From Candidatus Symbiobacter mobilis CR (GTDB lineage Bacteria; Pseudomonadota; Gammaproteobacteria; Burkholderiales; Burkholderiaceae_C), in NCBI RefSeq assembly GCF_000477435.1, contig NC_022576.1, positions 1,488,001 through 1,552,000 on the forward strand: a stretch of 64,000 nucleotides of DNA. The letters run 5' to 3'. A program made the translations under genes and the position numbers. The notes beneath the pieces were generated by a model that saw nothing but the letters and a program-made list of their open reading frames with translations, did not search any database and was not told where the DNA came from. Positions 56,648-64,000 of this stretch are shown piece after piece (positions within the stretch are counted from its first letter, which is position 1; each line of letters opens with the position of its first letter).

Positions 56648-57224
56648 ACTCAACAACCACCAGCTAAAGCTGGTGGGTTGATATTACGGACTGAAAGTCC
56701 GGATACGCGTCGGCTGAACGACGCGTTTTAGCCCGGCTCCATCTTGAAATCATCGTTCTGCCTCGGTTCAAAATGGTGTTCTAAGTAGCTCTTAATCATT
56801 TCTTCTGTCATCTGCCCTACAGTTGCACAAAAGTATCCTCTCGCCCAAAAGTGACGTCCCCAGTATCTCTTTTTTATGTGTGGAAACTCTTCCAACAGCT
56901 TGCTTGCTGTCCGCCCTTTCAGCCTCCGGACAATCTCACTTGGTGCCATTACCGGCGGGCAACTTACCAAGATATGCACGTGATCCTTACTTACCACACC
57001 CTTCACAATCCTGATTTCAAATGCCTCACATGTTTCTCGCACTAGCTCTCTGACCCGCTCCCCAATTTCTCCCGTCAGAACCTTGTAACGGTATTTCGTA
57101 ACCCATACAAAGTGATACTCTATCTGGAATACTGTATGACTTCCGTATCTATAATCCATGCCGTCCCCTTTTTTGAGGCTTATTCGCGTAGCTAAAGCTG
57201 ACCGGCTAAAGCCGGTGGTTTTAA
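56648..57224 (-). mobile_element. IS200/IS605-family element
   Basis: A roughly 580-bp element, approximate ends, with one transposase and the subterminal hairpins expected of this family: ACCGGCT-AA-AGCCGGT at 57201-57216 on the left, and CCACCAGCT-AA-AGCTGGTGG at 56657-56676 on the right. Two extra stems (56687-56701 and 56705-56726) follow the transposase stop. No target duplication is expected for this family. It lacks tnpB. Confidence 0.82.
56728..57159 (-). CDS. tnpA: IS200/IS605 transposase TnpA (Y1 HUH)
   Basis: The 143-residue Y1 transposase has YHFVWVTKYRYKVLTG at the N-terminus, the HUH motif DHVHILVSCPP and a late Tyr in MIKSYLEHHF downstream of GYFCATVG. ATG 57159 is the natural start. 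The frame upstream continues into the DUF4160 remnant, which makes an apparent 206-residue fusion that is an artefact of the insertion. Complete, so possibly active. Confidence 0.88.
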   Translation of the reverse strand: MDYRYGSHTVFQIEYHFVWVTKYRYKVLTGEIGERVRELVRETCEAFEIRIVKGVVSKDHVHILVSCPPVMAPSEIVRRLKGRTASKLLEEFPHIKKRYWGRHFWARGYFCATVGQMTEEMIKSYLEHHFEPRQNDDFKMEPG

Positions 57225-57428
57225 CCTTGTGATTGATAATAAAATGTGATTTACCCAGCTCATTATCGTAGAAAAAGAAACGGTAAGCGCCAATACGTAG
57301 AATTTTTGGCATTGTATGCATTGCACTATGGTACCAATACTCCACCATATACGAAAAAATTTTTGATTTTACAACAGTAGACTAATATCATTTAGTGATT
57401 GGCATTGAAAAACGCCACTTGCGCCAGA

Positions 57429-57719
57429 TTAAATTGGAGAGGTATGTGCCGCGAAAATCGCTTTGAGATGCACACATATTTGCTGGTTTATGGCGACAAA
57501 CTCATTCCAACTGTATATGTGCGAAAAATGCAACTCATACATCCGATCTACCCTGCAAATATCTGGACGTTCATAATAAATGGAACATCCTTTATATGTG
57601 ACATCGTAATACTTGCATATACCATCACCTCGATCTAGAAAATGAGTTTCATCACTTAAATGTACGTTCTGGCAACACAACCCGCATCTCGTACAGGGGA
57701 ACGCACGTGCGAATAGCAT
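57429..57719 (-). CDS. YkgJ-like cysteine-cluster protein
   Basis: The 96-residue protein carries CTRCGLCCQNV near the N-terminus and further Cys in DGICKYY, KGCSIYYERPDIC and QQICVHL, the CxxCxxCC plus later Cys pattern of YkgJ/zinc- or iron-chelating cluster proteins. The ATG lies two bases after the stop of the HNH-like gene, so it is the last gene of that unit. Its role there is unknown. AT-rich. Confidence 0.75.
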   Translation of the reverse strand: MLFARAFPCTRCGLCCQNVHLSDETHFLDRGDGICKYYDVTYKGCSIYYERPDICRVDRMYELHFSHIYSWNEFVAINQQICVHLKAIFAAHTSPI

Positions 57720-57721
57720 AT

Positions 57722-59425
57722 TCACTTCGCTACAGATGCTAACCACGCACGCGTGCTGTTCAAGTTACCCATTTCGTACGGCAGCTTGATTCCCCGCTTA
57801 GCAATCTCTCTATTTAAAACTTGGCCACGCTGTATTTCATCGTTACAGTCAACTAAATCACGCGAAAACGCAGCCAATTCTTCAATATTCATATTAAGCT
57901 CCAAACGCGCTAATTCGATCAGGTAACGATCCAATTCTGCATTAATAGCTTGATATTTTTTTACTAAAACCGCGTGCGGCATTATGGATTCGACATATGC
58001 CCAAAGCTTTTGCGCCACACTGCTGTGCAATAAAACATATGTGAGACCCAGTGTTGCCAACCCAGTCACTAGAGCACTTGTGAACCCCGCTAATTCAGCA
58101 CCGAATGGGAAATTACACAATGGCAACAATGATGCATGTACACTTGAGCCAATTGCCACACCTGCAGCAGCCGATAATATACCAGCCACAGCTTGGCATA
58201 ATTCAACAATACTCAACTGATCGGGATTGAAAAAAATTAACTTGAAGGCTTTGATCAATTGACCCCAAATTTCCCGAATGATTTTTATTGCTGCGCGTTG
58301 TGTTGTGGCAAAGATGTTGAAAATCGTTGTGGTTAAATTAGACATAGCACCAGCAAAAAATCCATCCTGAAAGCTCGTTAGAAAATCTTTAAATCGCTGT
58401 TGGACCCGATGCCAAATTCCATGAAAAGCATCTTTTATTTGAACAAAAAATTTTTCGAAACTAAAATTTTTTTGAATGGTTATTAGAATTTTCGGAATCT
58501 GTGCGCGTAACTCGTACCAAACTTCTGCCATTACCAACCCTAGAACCTGGCGCACCCCCATTCTAAGCCCAGCTTTGGCAGATGTACTGGAAATATTCTT
58601 TATAAATTTGCTACTAGTATAGTATACTTTATTGACCTCCATGTTGTATGATGCACGTGCTTCTTGGTCTTTTTTCTTCATCGCATTAGGATCAATTGAT
58701 TTAAATTCGGCATTTTTCTTCTTTAACTTCTCAATTTTTGCTTCGAGTTTTCTTGCCACATGTTTCTGCTCGGGTGTTTTACGTGGTAAAGCATCCAGTT
58801 CTACCTGCATCTTGTCCATTTTTGTTTCATTACCTTCGATTCTGCTCGGCAATTTTTTTAAAAATTCCTTGATGGGTGTCTGCTTCTTGGACTTGTTGAT
58901 GGTTTCACTTGTAGATTGTAAATTACTATCCTTGTTTGCCAATTCAACGCCACTCATTTCCGCCAACACTCGACCTGGATCCTCATGAATTTCTTTTGCG
59001 GAAATAATGTGATCCAGGTTTGGCTGCTCACTTGCGATAAAATATTTATCACGATAACCATCATGTAGCTCACCTTTTTGAAAGGAGACCTTATCTCTTG
59101 AACCTCTGGCTATGTAATTAGGATGTGTGTGATATTGCGTACTATTATAATTACCGCGCTGTTTATAATCTTCTTCTGCTTCTTTTGTTGCCCAGACGTT
59201 TTTGCGTCCATTGTGAATGGTATCTACATCACCGCCCAATTTATCTTCAATAAGTAAAAAATCTAATCCAAAAGTAGTAGCCAAGCTAGAAACCACTGTT
59301 CTCTCAAGCTCATCGACCCAAGGAAAGTCAGCAATTGTATTATACATTTGATTTTGTATGAAATTTAAAATATTTGAAAAAAATGTGCGCAGGCATGTTT
59401 CCGTACGCACAAGTGTAGTGGTCAA
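57722..59425 (-). CDS. HNH-like nuclease motif fused to a hydrophobic membrane region
   Basis: The 567-residue protein is not one I recognise. Residues 137-180 read as an HNH/McrA-type nuclease core: LDHIISAKEIHEDP (Asp138-His139), ELANKDSNLQSTSE and INKSKK, with the expected spacing of metal and catalytic residues. A basic coiled-coil linker (about 185-260) leads to a C-terminal half with hydrophobic segments near 409-433 and 440-465, then a helical tail. The 5' end is uncertain: TTG 59425 overlaps the upstream stop, ATG 59347 would give 541 residues; neither has a good ribosome binding site. A nuclease tied to a membrane segment suggests a defence or toxin effector; this is inference. Confidence 0.6.
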   Translation of the reverse strand: MTTTLVRTETCLRTFFSNILNFIQNQMYNTIADFPWVDELERTVVSSLATTFGLDFLLIEDKLGGDVDTIHNGRKNVWATKEAEEDYKQRGNYNSTQYHTHPNYIARGSRDKVSFQKGELHDGYRDKYFIASEQPNLDHIISAKEIHEDPGRVLAEMSGVELANKDSNLQSTSETINKSKKQTPIKEFLKKLPSRIEGNETKMDKMQVELDALPRKTPEQKHVARKLEAKIEKLKKKNAEFKSIDPNAMKKKDQEARASYNMEVNKVYYTSSKFIKNISSTSAKAGLRMGVRQVLGLVMAEVWYELRAQIPKILITIQKNFSFEKFFVQIKDAFHGIWHRVQQRFKDFLTSFQDGFFAGAMSNLTTTIFNIFATTQRAAIKIIREIWGQLIKAFKLIFFNPDQLSIVELCQAVAGILSAAAGVAIGSSVHASLLPLCNFPFGAELAGFTSALVTGLATLGLTYVLLHSSVAQKLWAYVESIMPHAVLVKKYQAINAELDRYLIELARLELNMNIEELAAFSRDLVDCNDEIQRGQVLNREIAKRGIKLPYEMGNLNSTRAWLASVAK

Positions 59426-60522
59426 GCAGTTTCGATACCACTCGCTTTATTTTTCGCCTGACATAGTGCTGACTCAAGAGCAGTGTCATTAAGCATCATA
59501 AAGCCATCACTATCTTTCTCCATTTCAGGCACGCCGTCTTTGTTACACACAACTTGACCTTTTACCTCCTTAGGTTTAAATATTGGTGTAGTTATGAGAT
59601 CCACCATAATAGCAGCCAGCGCAAAACCATTTTCAATGGCGCGGAGAATACTATCTCCCAACTTCTCTATCTCGGCTTTTACATCAACATTTCGACCCTT
59701 GATATCTTCAATAAAAATATTGATATCTTTAAGATCGTCAAAATATAGCTGGAATTCGCCAAAAATTGAGAGCAATTCACGTTTGATTCTGCGCGCATAT
59801 CTTGCTGTCTCTTCTAACTGATCGATAGCTTTCCGCAGTTTTTCTACCGCACTGGTAACCTCTGCATCGGCTTTGCGTGCGTTTTTAAGTGCTTCGTCAC
59901 CATGACTGTCGTATGCCCAACCAGCAATGGCAAGCACAGGCGCTGCCACAGCAGCACCCAAAATGGCCGTCCCGCCAGCCATGCCTAACCCACCAGCGGA
60001 TAGAGCACCGCCCCCCAGGGCAGCTAGCGTTGCGTTGGTGGCAGCCACGCCTGACAAGGCAGAAATAGCAGTACCTGTAGATGCAGCGCCCAACGCCATC
60101 ACCCCACCATAGACAGCAAACCCTACAGCCGCTCCGGTCGCAGCAGCGCCGACTGCTGAACCCAATACACCAATCGCTGTATAACTGTAGTCTTCTATTT
60201 TTTGCAGTTTATGCTTAGGAATGCTGATACATAGCTTCTTTGCCCGTCCATCATTGAGCTTCCGTAACAGTTCGTCAGCTAAAGTTTTGAATTCACAAAT
60301 ACTATTTCCGATTTCTAGCTCTTTCTTTCCTAGAGTATCGAACGCTAAGGTGGTTTCTTTATCCTGCTCATCGAAAGCGGATTTTTGGCGTTCATAACGA
60401 GTCTTGGCTCTATCAACAATCTCATCAGCTTCTGAGTGCTTCTGATAGCCGTCGTAACCTTTTTTGACGCCATATGAGGCAGCAGCTATGGCACCGGCTG
60501 CAATAATTAATGGTAAAGGCAT
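59422..60522 (-). CDS. Coiled-coil and glycine-rich membrane protein of unknown function
   Basis: The 366-residue protein has an N-terminal hydrophobic helix (LPLIIAAGAIAAASYG), a charged coiled coil (about 30-100) and a long Gly/Ala-rich hydrophobic block (about 112-200, repeated GxxxG-like spacing such as ALGGGALSAGGLGMAGGTAI). A second coiled coil follows (about 210-290). Glycine-zipper blocks of this kind occur in membrane-inserting and pore-forming proteins. It directly precedes and probably is translated with the HNH-like gene (4-base overlap). No known enzyme motif is present. AT-rich. Confidence 0.65.
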   Translation of the reverse strand: MPLPLIIAAGAIAAASYGVKKGYDGYQKHSEADEIVDRAKTRYERQKSAFDEQDKETTLAFDTLGKKELEIGNSICEFKTLADELLRKLNDGRAKKLCISIPKHKLQKIEDYSYTAIGVLGSAVGAAATGAAVGFAVYGGVMALGAASTGTAISALSGVAATNATLAALGGGALSAGGLGMAGGTAILGAAVAAPVLAIAGWAYDSHGDEALKNARKADAEVTSAVEKLRKAIDQLEETARYARRIKRELLSIFGEFQLYFDDLKDINIFIEDIKGRNVDVKAEIEKLGDSILRAIENGFALAAIMVDLITTPIFKPKEVKGQVVCNKDGVPEMEKDSDGFMMLNDTALESALCQAKNKASGIETA

Positions 60523-60826
60523 GATATTATTAAATTTGATAAGTTAGAAAATTCTTGGAAGAAGCTGCACACAATCTTATTTCTAGCATGATATCTAATG
60601 CATATTTCTGCATCGGAGCCGATTTTGATTAGGATGTTGCGTAGCTATATAAATTTTTCGATCAGGATTTTTCGGCTTTATTGATCCTCCGGTATATGTT
60701 TAATATCCAATAGAGCCTTGACGATGGTTTAGTATTCGGCCTACTCCATCGTATATTTCTACCTCTTAATACCCACCAATTATGAAGAAAACTTATAGGA
60801 TTATTTGTATACCCCCTTTCACCCCC
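60523..60826. other. 304-bp AT-rich gap between the two membrane-protein genes
   Basis: No convincing gene. It contains the likely minus-strand promoter region for 60522 and an imperfect inverted repeat (CGATGG ... CCATCG, about 60723-60749). It separates the EcsC/WYL unit from the HNH-like unit, so two transcripts are likely. Confidence 0.45.
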
Positions 60827-61663
60827 TCACACCGCCTTACGCATTTCCTCGTATTTCTTTTGAATATCCTCCTCCCCATGGATCATTTCCAGGCGCTTTA
60901 CGATGAAGTGGCCACGCGCCATGTCTTGGTAGAAATCGGTGAACATCACATTCAGCCCAGCACCGGTGAAGCCACCAATGATCGGCATAGCCTGCGCTGC
61001 GAATTTGCCTGTGATGACAATGCCGAATCTGGCGGCGATTCTTTCGATCAGGGCTGCGAGCCAGGAACCAGCCTGCCCTGGTGAGAGTGCGAGTCCGCTG
61101 AGATTTTTTGCAGCCATGTTTTTGGCCGCAATATCGGCAAACTGTTTGGAAAGGATGGTTGCCGTTTGCGCCATGAATCCCCGGGCGGCGTAGTAACTGG
61201 ATTTCGTAGCGTCATCGGCATCATTGGGGCCACCGAGTGCAAAGACTTCTATACACCATTGTTTCGTTTCCCAATCATGCAGATCGAAACCTTCGCTGCG
61301 GGCAATGTCTGCAATAGACCGCAGCATGATGGTGGTCGATATGGGCAGTTCCACAGCCAGTGCGGGCAAACCGAAAGCGCCGCCCATTGCGCCGGATGCG
61401 CCTGCCATAACTTTGTGCATTAGGGTAGATGCTTTTGTATTGGGAGCATTTTCCAGGCTCCACAATGCTGCATCGGCCGCTTTTTGCAGCGCGGTTTTGA
61501 CGGTTTCGTTGATTTTTTCCTGCGCGCCTTCGGGAAGTTTGCTGAGTAGCGAATCCAACGGCGTTCCCACAAGGTTGGCGATTTTTGCTGTGATCGTTGG
61601 AGATTCCAGCAAGGTGATGGCAGTTTTCAATGCTGCATCGTCTTCGGATTTCCAATCCATCAT
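60827..61663 (-). CDS. EcsC family protein
   Basis: The 278-residue protein has EcsC-family features: a Gly/Ala-rich hydrophobic hairpin (GASGAMGGAFGLPALAVELP), STTIMLRSIADIARSEGFDL, then CIEVFALGGP and a second hydrophobic stretch (IIGGFTGAGLNVMFTDFYQD) near the C-terminus. EcsC proteins are membrane associated and poorly understood. AAGGA before ATG 61663 supports the start. It follows a 42-residue membrane peptide and a WYL regulator on the same strand. Confidence 0.85.
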   Translation of the reverse strand: MMDWKSEDDAALKTAITLLESPTITAKIANLVGTPLDSLLSKLPEGAQEKINETVKTALQKAADAALWSLENAPNTKASTLMHKVMAGASGAMGGAFGLPALAVELPISTTIMLRSIADIARSEGFDLHDWETKQWCIEVFALGGPNDADDATKSSYYAARGFMAQTATILSKQFADIAAKNMAAKNLSGLALSPGQAGSWLAALIERIAARFGIVITGKFAAQAMPIIGGFTGAGLNVMFTDFYQDMARGHFIVKRLEMIHGEEDIQKKYEEMRKAV

Positions 61664-61766
61664 GGGGTTTTCCTTTTTGGTGCCTTGAGTTCTTTGAATG
61701 CCTTTGGTGCCTATGCCATAAGCTCTTTCTCAACGGGAATGCATTTCACTCCATGGCGTGGGGAGG

Positions 61767-61895
61767 TTAATCCCACTCCGGCTTTTGTATCCGCCCAACA
61801 TACCATTGCAGAATGGTGGTGGACAAAACTCCCGCCGCAAAGGCAATCGCAAATGCGGCCAGGTTTTCCAGGGGGGAGTTGTTGCAGGGGTACAT
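61767..61895 (-). CDS. 42-residue single-pass membrane peptide
   Basis: A short gene with an excellent ribosome binding site (AAGGAGAAAACC before ATG 61895). The peptide has one transmembrane helix, LAAFAIAFAAGVLSTTILQW, flanked by a short N-terminus (MYPCNNSPLEN) and a basic C-terminus. Its position between the WYL regulator and the EcsC gene suggests a partner of EcsC. A frame extension upstream to 62000 overlaps the regulator gene and is not needed. Confidence 0.6.
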   Translation of the reverse strand: MYPCNNSPLENLAAFAIAFAAGVLSTTILQWYVGRIQKPEWD

Positions 61896-61923
61896 GGTTT
61901 TCTCCTTGATAAAAAGAACAAGC

Positions 61924-62841
61924 TCAATACGCTTCCAGATACGCTTTAATTTGGTGTTCCATGTCCGCCTGCAAGCCTTCGGGGCTGATGATGCGCACAT
62001 GGGGTATCCAGTACCGGACGATGGGCAGTATTTGGTTGACGTGGGCGACTTTGCCGGATACGAGCAAACCGCCGTCTTCCAGTTCTTTTTCTATGACCTG
62101 GTGCGCAATCAGGCTGCGGCGGCGGAAGTAGTTCGCGGCTTCCCGGGCGATTTTGAGTACGACTTCGGTTTTTTCCGGGTTCAACCAAATGCCATCTTCG
62201 TCTTTCAACGTTTGATCGATCGTTTGGTCATGGTCAAAGGTGGATTCCAAGACTTGAAGCCGATCGATTTTGCTGAATGAAAATGCTTTGAGCTTGCCTT
62301 CGTGAGTATTCCGGTCCAATGCAGCCAGATACCAAATTCCGCTGTGGTTGACCAGTTTGTAAGGCTGGGCGGCGGTGTAGTTTTTGGTTCCCTGGTCTTT
62401 GTGGTACGCAAAATCGATCAGGTGATTGCCGAGGATGGCCTGTTCCAATTGCCGGAATATTGGAGCTTTGTCGCGCAGGTCTTCGTAATGGTGGCCTTTG
62501 ACGAGCAGCGCGGATTGAATGCGGTTATCAAAAATGTCGCGCAAAAAATCATCCGACAGCGAAGGGAACAAATCCCGCACGCCCGCCAATGCGGCAAAGC
62601 GCTTCATATCGCCCAGGGTCAGTTTGCCCAGGTAGGCGGTGTCCAATTTGTAGGAGTCGCCTTTTTTGTCCCATGGCAAAAATGCAAAGCGTTCGTTCAG
62701 GTCACGCTGGATGGTGCGGGGGTGGACGGTGAATTCTTCAGCCAGGCTGGCCACTTCCAGCTTGCCGCCCTCGTTCAGCCGTTTCAGAATTTCCGTCAGA
62801 CGGAAAGCCAAAGTGTCATAGGTGGCGGCGCGTTTGGGCAT
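61924..62841 (-). CDS. WYL-domain transcriptional regulator
   Basis: The 305-residue protein has an N-terminal winged HTH (LTEILKRLNEGGKLEVASLA, then EEFTVHPRTIQRDLNERF), a WYL domain with the signature IWYLAALDRNTHEGKLKAF (about 175-195) and a WCX-like C-terminal region. WYL regulators sense nucleic-acid or nucleotide ligands and often control anti-phage and other conflict systems. It heads the minus-strand unit WYL, membrane peptide, EcsC. Confidence 0.9.
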   Translation of the reverse strand: MPKRAATYDTLAFRLTEILKRLNEGGKLEVASLAEEFTVHPRTIQRDLNERFAFLPWDKKGDSYKLDTAYLGKLTLGDMKRFAALAGVRDLFPSLSDDFLRDIFDNRIQSALLVKGHHYEDLRDKAPIFRQLEQAILGNHLIDFAYHKDQGTKNYTAAQPYKLVNHSGIWYLAALDRNTHEGKLKAFSFSKIDRLQVLESTFDHDQTIDQTLKDEDGIWLNPEKTEVVLKIAREAANYFRRRSLIAHQVIEKELEDGGLLVSGKVAHVNQILPIVRYWIPHVRIISPEGLQADMEHQIKAYLEAY

Positions 62842-63273
62842 GATGGGCCGGATCAGGTGGTGAATGCGTCGTGGCGACTAGCCAAGCGTTATGGAGCCAA
62901 ACTGTATATAGCGTTTTTGACAAACGGTGTCGCATTCCCCCGTGCCGTGAGGTATTTTGCACTTTTTTGCATGGATTCTGGGTCACTGCCATGACTTGGG
63001 AATCCTCCCAAAAAACATCCCTTGTTTTTGTTTATAAAAACAATACGTTACGGCAAACAGTCCATCAAAATGGGGTATGGGGCAGGTCTGCCCTTGCGTC
63101 ACATTTGCGCTGGTTCGGTGCGAACAACCCACCGCCACCACCCTGCATTGCCCGCCGCTTGCCCACGGGCCGATGCGTGCCTGAGTATTCCAGTCCAACA
63201 TGACCGTTGATTCCGGGGAACATGACCGATACGACCGGTCACTGCGATCATCTGCCCAGTGACGAAACGCACC
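62842..63273. other. 432-bp stretch upstream of the WYL gene without a gene
   Basis: Small frames on both strands lack ribosome binding sites and family resemblance. The part before 63273 is GC-mixed and borders the right direct repeat. The promoter of the WYL unit should lie here; I could not place it. Confidence 0.45.
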
Positions 63274-63334
63274 CCGCAACGCCTTGGATGCTGTGCGTGC
63301 GCTGCCTGTGGCTACGCCGTTGGGGTGAGGGGGG
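63274..63334 (+). repeat. Direct repeat, right copy (hpnE 3'-end remnant)
   Basis: It matches 56142-56202 at 58 of 61 positions and still reads RNALDAVRALPVATPLG plus a stop on the plus strand. It is outside any hpnE gene. On the minus strand the same bases encode the end of the adjacent antitoxin. Confidence 0.85.
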
Positions 63335-63590
63335 CATCCTCAAACAGCGCATCCGCAGAAGTGAACCGGGCGCTGTGCGCGCGGGCGATTTCATCAGCTT
63401 CGGCCATCGCTGCGCGTGTTTCAGCGTTGGGGGCCTCAATGGCAAAGGGCATTTGCTGGTCCGCCACCACCCGCGTCAGCAAAACCCGCACTGCATCGGA
63501 AATGGTCAAACCCATCGTTGCCAACGTAGCAGCAGCTTGGGTCTTGATCTGCTCATCCACACGGACGTGAACCATCGTTGTTGTAATCAT
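63312..63590 (-). CDS. RelB/DinJ-type antitoxin, C-terminus altered
   Basis: The 92-residue protein has the DinJ/RelB ribbon-helix-helix start (MVHVRVDEQIKTQAAATLAT, then GLTISDAVRVLLTRVVADQQ) and the family middle (NAETRAAMAEADEIARAHSA). AAGGAG five bases before ATG 63590 fixes the start. The final residues (APLTPTA) are encoded by the hpnE-derived repeat, not by a normal DinJ tail. No RelE/YafQ toxin gene follows, so it is an orphan and may be truncated. Confidence 0.8.
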   Translation of the reverse strand: MITTTMVHVRVDEQIKTQAAATLATMGLTISDAVRVLLTRVVADQQMPFAIEAPNAETRAAMAEADEIARAHSARFTSADALFEDAPLTPTA

Positions 63591-63640
63591 CGTCACTCCT
63601 TATCAATGAGATGCATCGTATTCCACAGGCTTCGCTGAAA

Positions 63641-63961
63641 TCAGACCATCACGATCTGGGTGCGAACCTCCACCTTCAGCGCACTTTGGATGGCGGCAAA
63701 GACTGCCGAGATGTTGCGCATGGTTGGGTTTCCTGACTTGGAAAGCATTCGGTGCAAGCTCTTGGCGGGCTTGTGGATCTCATCGGCCAGCGCTTCGAAG
63801 CCAACGGTCGCATTGACGAGGTCACGCAGAATCAACTTGGCTGATTCCGGTTCGCCATGGATGAATAGGGTGATGGCCTCGTCAAAAAGCGCCTGTGCAA
63901 ATGCCGGATCGTTTTGCACGCGTGCGGCGACGGTTTGTTGGAAATCACGGGTCAGTGCCAT
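63641..63961 (-). CDS. HigA/addiction-module antidote-like HTH protein
   Basis: The 106-residue protein has an antidote-family pattern: ALTRDFQQTVAARVQNDPAF at the N-terminus, LILRDLVNATVGFEALADEI and a compact HTH (PAKSLHRMLSKSGNPTMRNI). Such antidotes follow a ParE/HigB-like toxin gene; that gene would lie beyond the right edge. ATG 63961 is used; GTG 63967 is also possible with AAGGAAAG upstream. Confidence 0.75.
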   Translation of the reverse strand: MALTRDFQQTVAARVQNDPAFAQALFDEAITLFIHGEPESAKLILRDLVNATVGFEALADEIHKPAKSLHRMLSKSGNPTMRNISAVFAAIQSALKVEVRTQIVMV

Positions 63962-64000
63962 ATTCACTTTTTCACTTTCCTTGTAAGGTAGATGCCTTTC

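Larger units (their letters stand above)
56484..57312 (-). pseudogene. DUF4160 gene split by an IS200/IS605 element
   Basis: The N-terminal fragment (57312 down to about 57225) reads MPKILRIGAYRFFFYDNELG, the conserved DUF4160 start. The C-terminal fragment (about 56645 to 56484) reads AVSLAKNTGFPAHELSSLQS, the conserved DUF4160 end. The two halves are on the same strand and in the expected order, with the transposon between them. The last residues of the C-terminal half are also altered, so the gene is dead. DUF4160 proteins are often found in small toxin-antitoxin-like pairs. Confidence 0.75.

Noticed and set aside
57159..57348. N-terminal extension of the IS200 transposase
   Set aside because: It translates the DUF4160 remnant and the transposon left end; TnpA begins at 57159.
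1..64000. CRISPR array, tRNA or rRNA genes
   Set aside because: No regularly spaced repeats and no cloverleaf or rRNA-like sequence were recognised by eye; tRNAscan and a repeat finder would settle it.

Overview
The window reads as a chromosomal segment of a GC-rich, Gram-negative, flagellated betaproteobacterium, most likely Burkholderiales (Comamonadaceae-like). The reasons are the exosortase-B/PEP-CTERM exopolysaccharide locus, the ribBA-ribH-nusB, ybgC-tolQRA and map-glnD gene orders, paired flagellins with fliD/fliS, and hpnD-hpnE hopanoid genes. The genus is an inference from gene content, not a measured assignment. I saw no rRNA, tRNA or CRISPR array.

Region 1 (1-26.4 kb) is a large extracellular polysaccharide locus. 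On the minus strand, from high to low coordinates, it holds a PEP-CTERM protein, the LuxR-type regulator epsA, epsL, epsD, epsE, epsF, epsG, exosortase xrtB, epsI, a Wzx flippase and a Wzy/WaaL-like polymerase or ligase. It resumes at 3.8-0 kb with two family-2 glycosyltransferases, a secreted clan-A glycoside hydrolase, a hexapeptide acetyltransferase and a glycosyltransferase cut by the window edge. Between the two halves sit plus-strand regulators (a giant MASE3 / 7xPAS hybrid histidine kinase overlapping a REC-GGDEF diguanylate cyclase), an AT-rich asparagine-synthase-like gene, a small HTH fragment and a DUF1703-type ATPase/PD-(D/E)XK gene.

Region 2 (26.6-41.1 kb) is core genome: an alpha/beta hydrolase, ftsY, a YgiQ-type radical SAM protein, an ISNCY-like insertion sequence directly upstream of ribBA, then ribH, nusB, ybgC, tolQ, tolR, tolA (no tolB/pal follows), a 145-bp MITE-like inverted repeat, map and glnD.

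Region 3 (41.1-53.8 kb) is flagellar and glycan related: two fliS genes, fliD, two divergent flagellins, a GT41 (SPINDLY/OGT-like) glycosyltransferase, and a minus-strand trio of an acetolactate-synthase-like TPP enzyme, an NAD-dependent epimerase and a NeuB-like synthase. Together these suggest flagellin O-glycosylation with an unusual sugar. Four copies of a GC-rich REP-like repeat are scattered through regions 1 and 3 and at the start of region 4.

Region 4 (53.9-64 kb) begins with hpnD and hpnE. The last 61 bp of hpnE recur almost perfectly at 63274-63334, and the roughly 7.1 kb between the copies is accessory DNA. It holds a zinc-ribbon protein, a DUF4160 gene split by an IS200/IS605 element, a YkgJ-like cysteine-cluster protein, a protein joining an HNH-like nuclease motif to a hydrophobic C-terminal half, a coiled-coil/glycine-rich membrane protein, an EcsC-family protein, a 42-residue membrane peptide and a WYL-domain regulator. 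This is the best candidate for an undescribed defence or conflict system. Right of the second repeat lie a DinJ-type antitoxin whose C-terminus is encoded by the repeat and which has no toxin beside it, and a HigA-like antidote.
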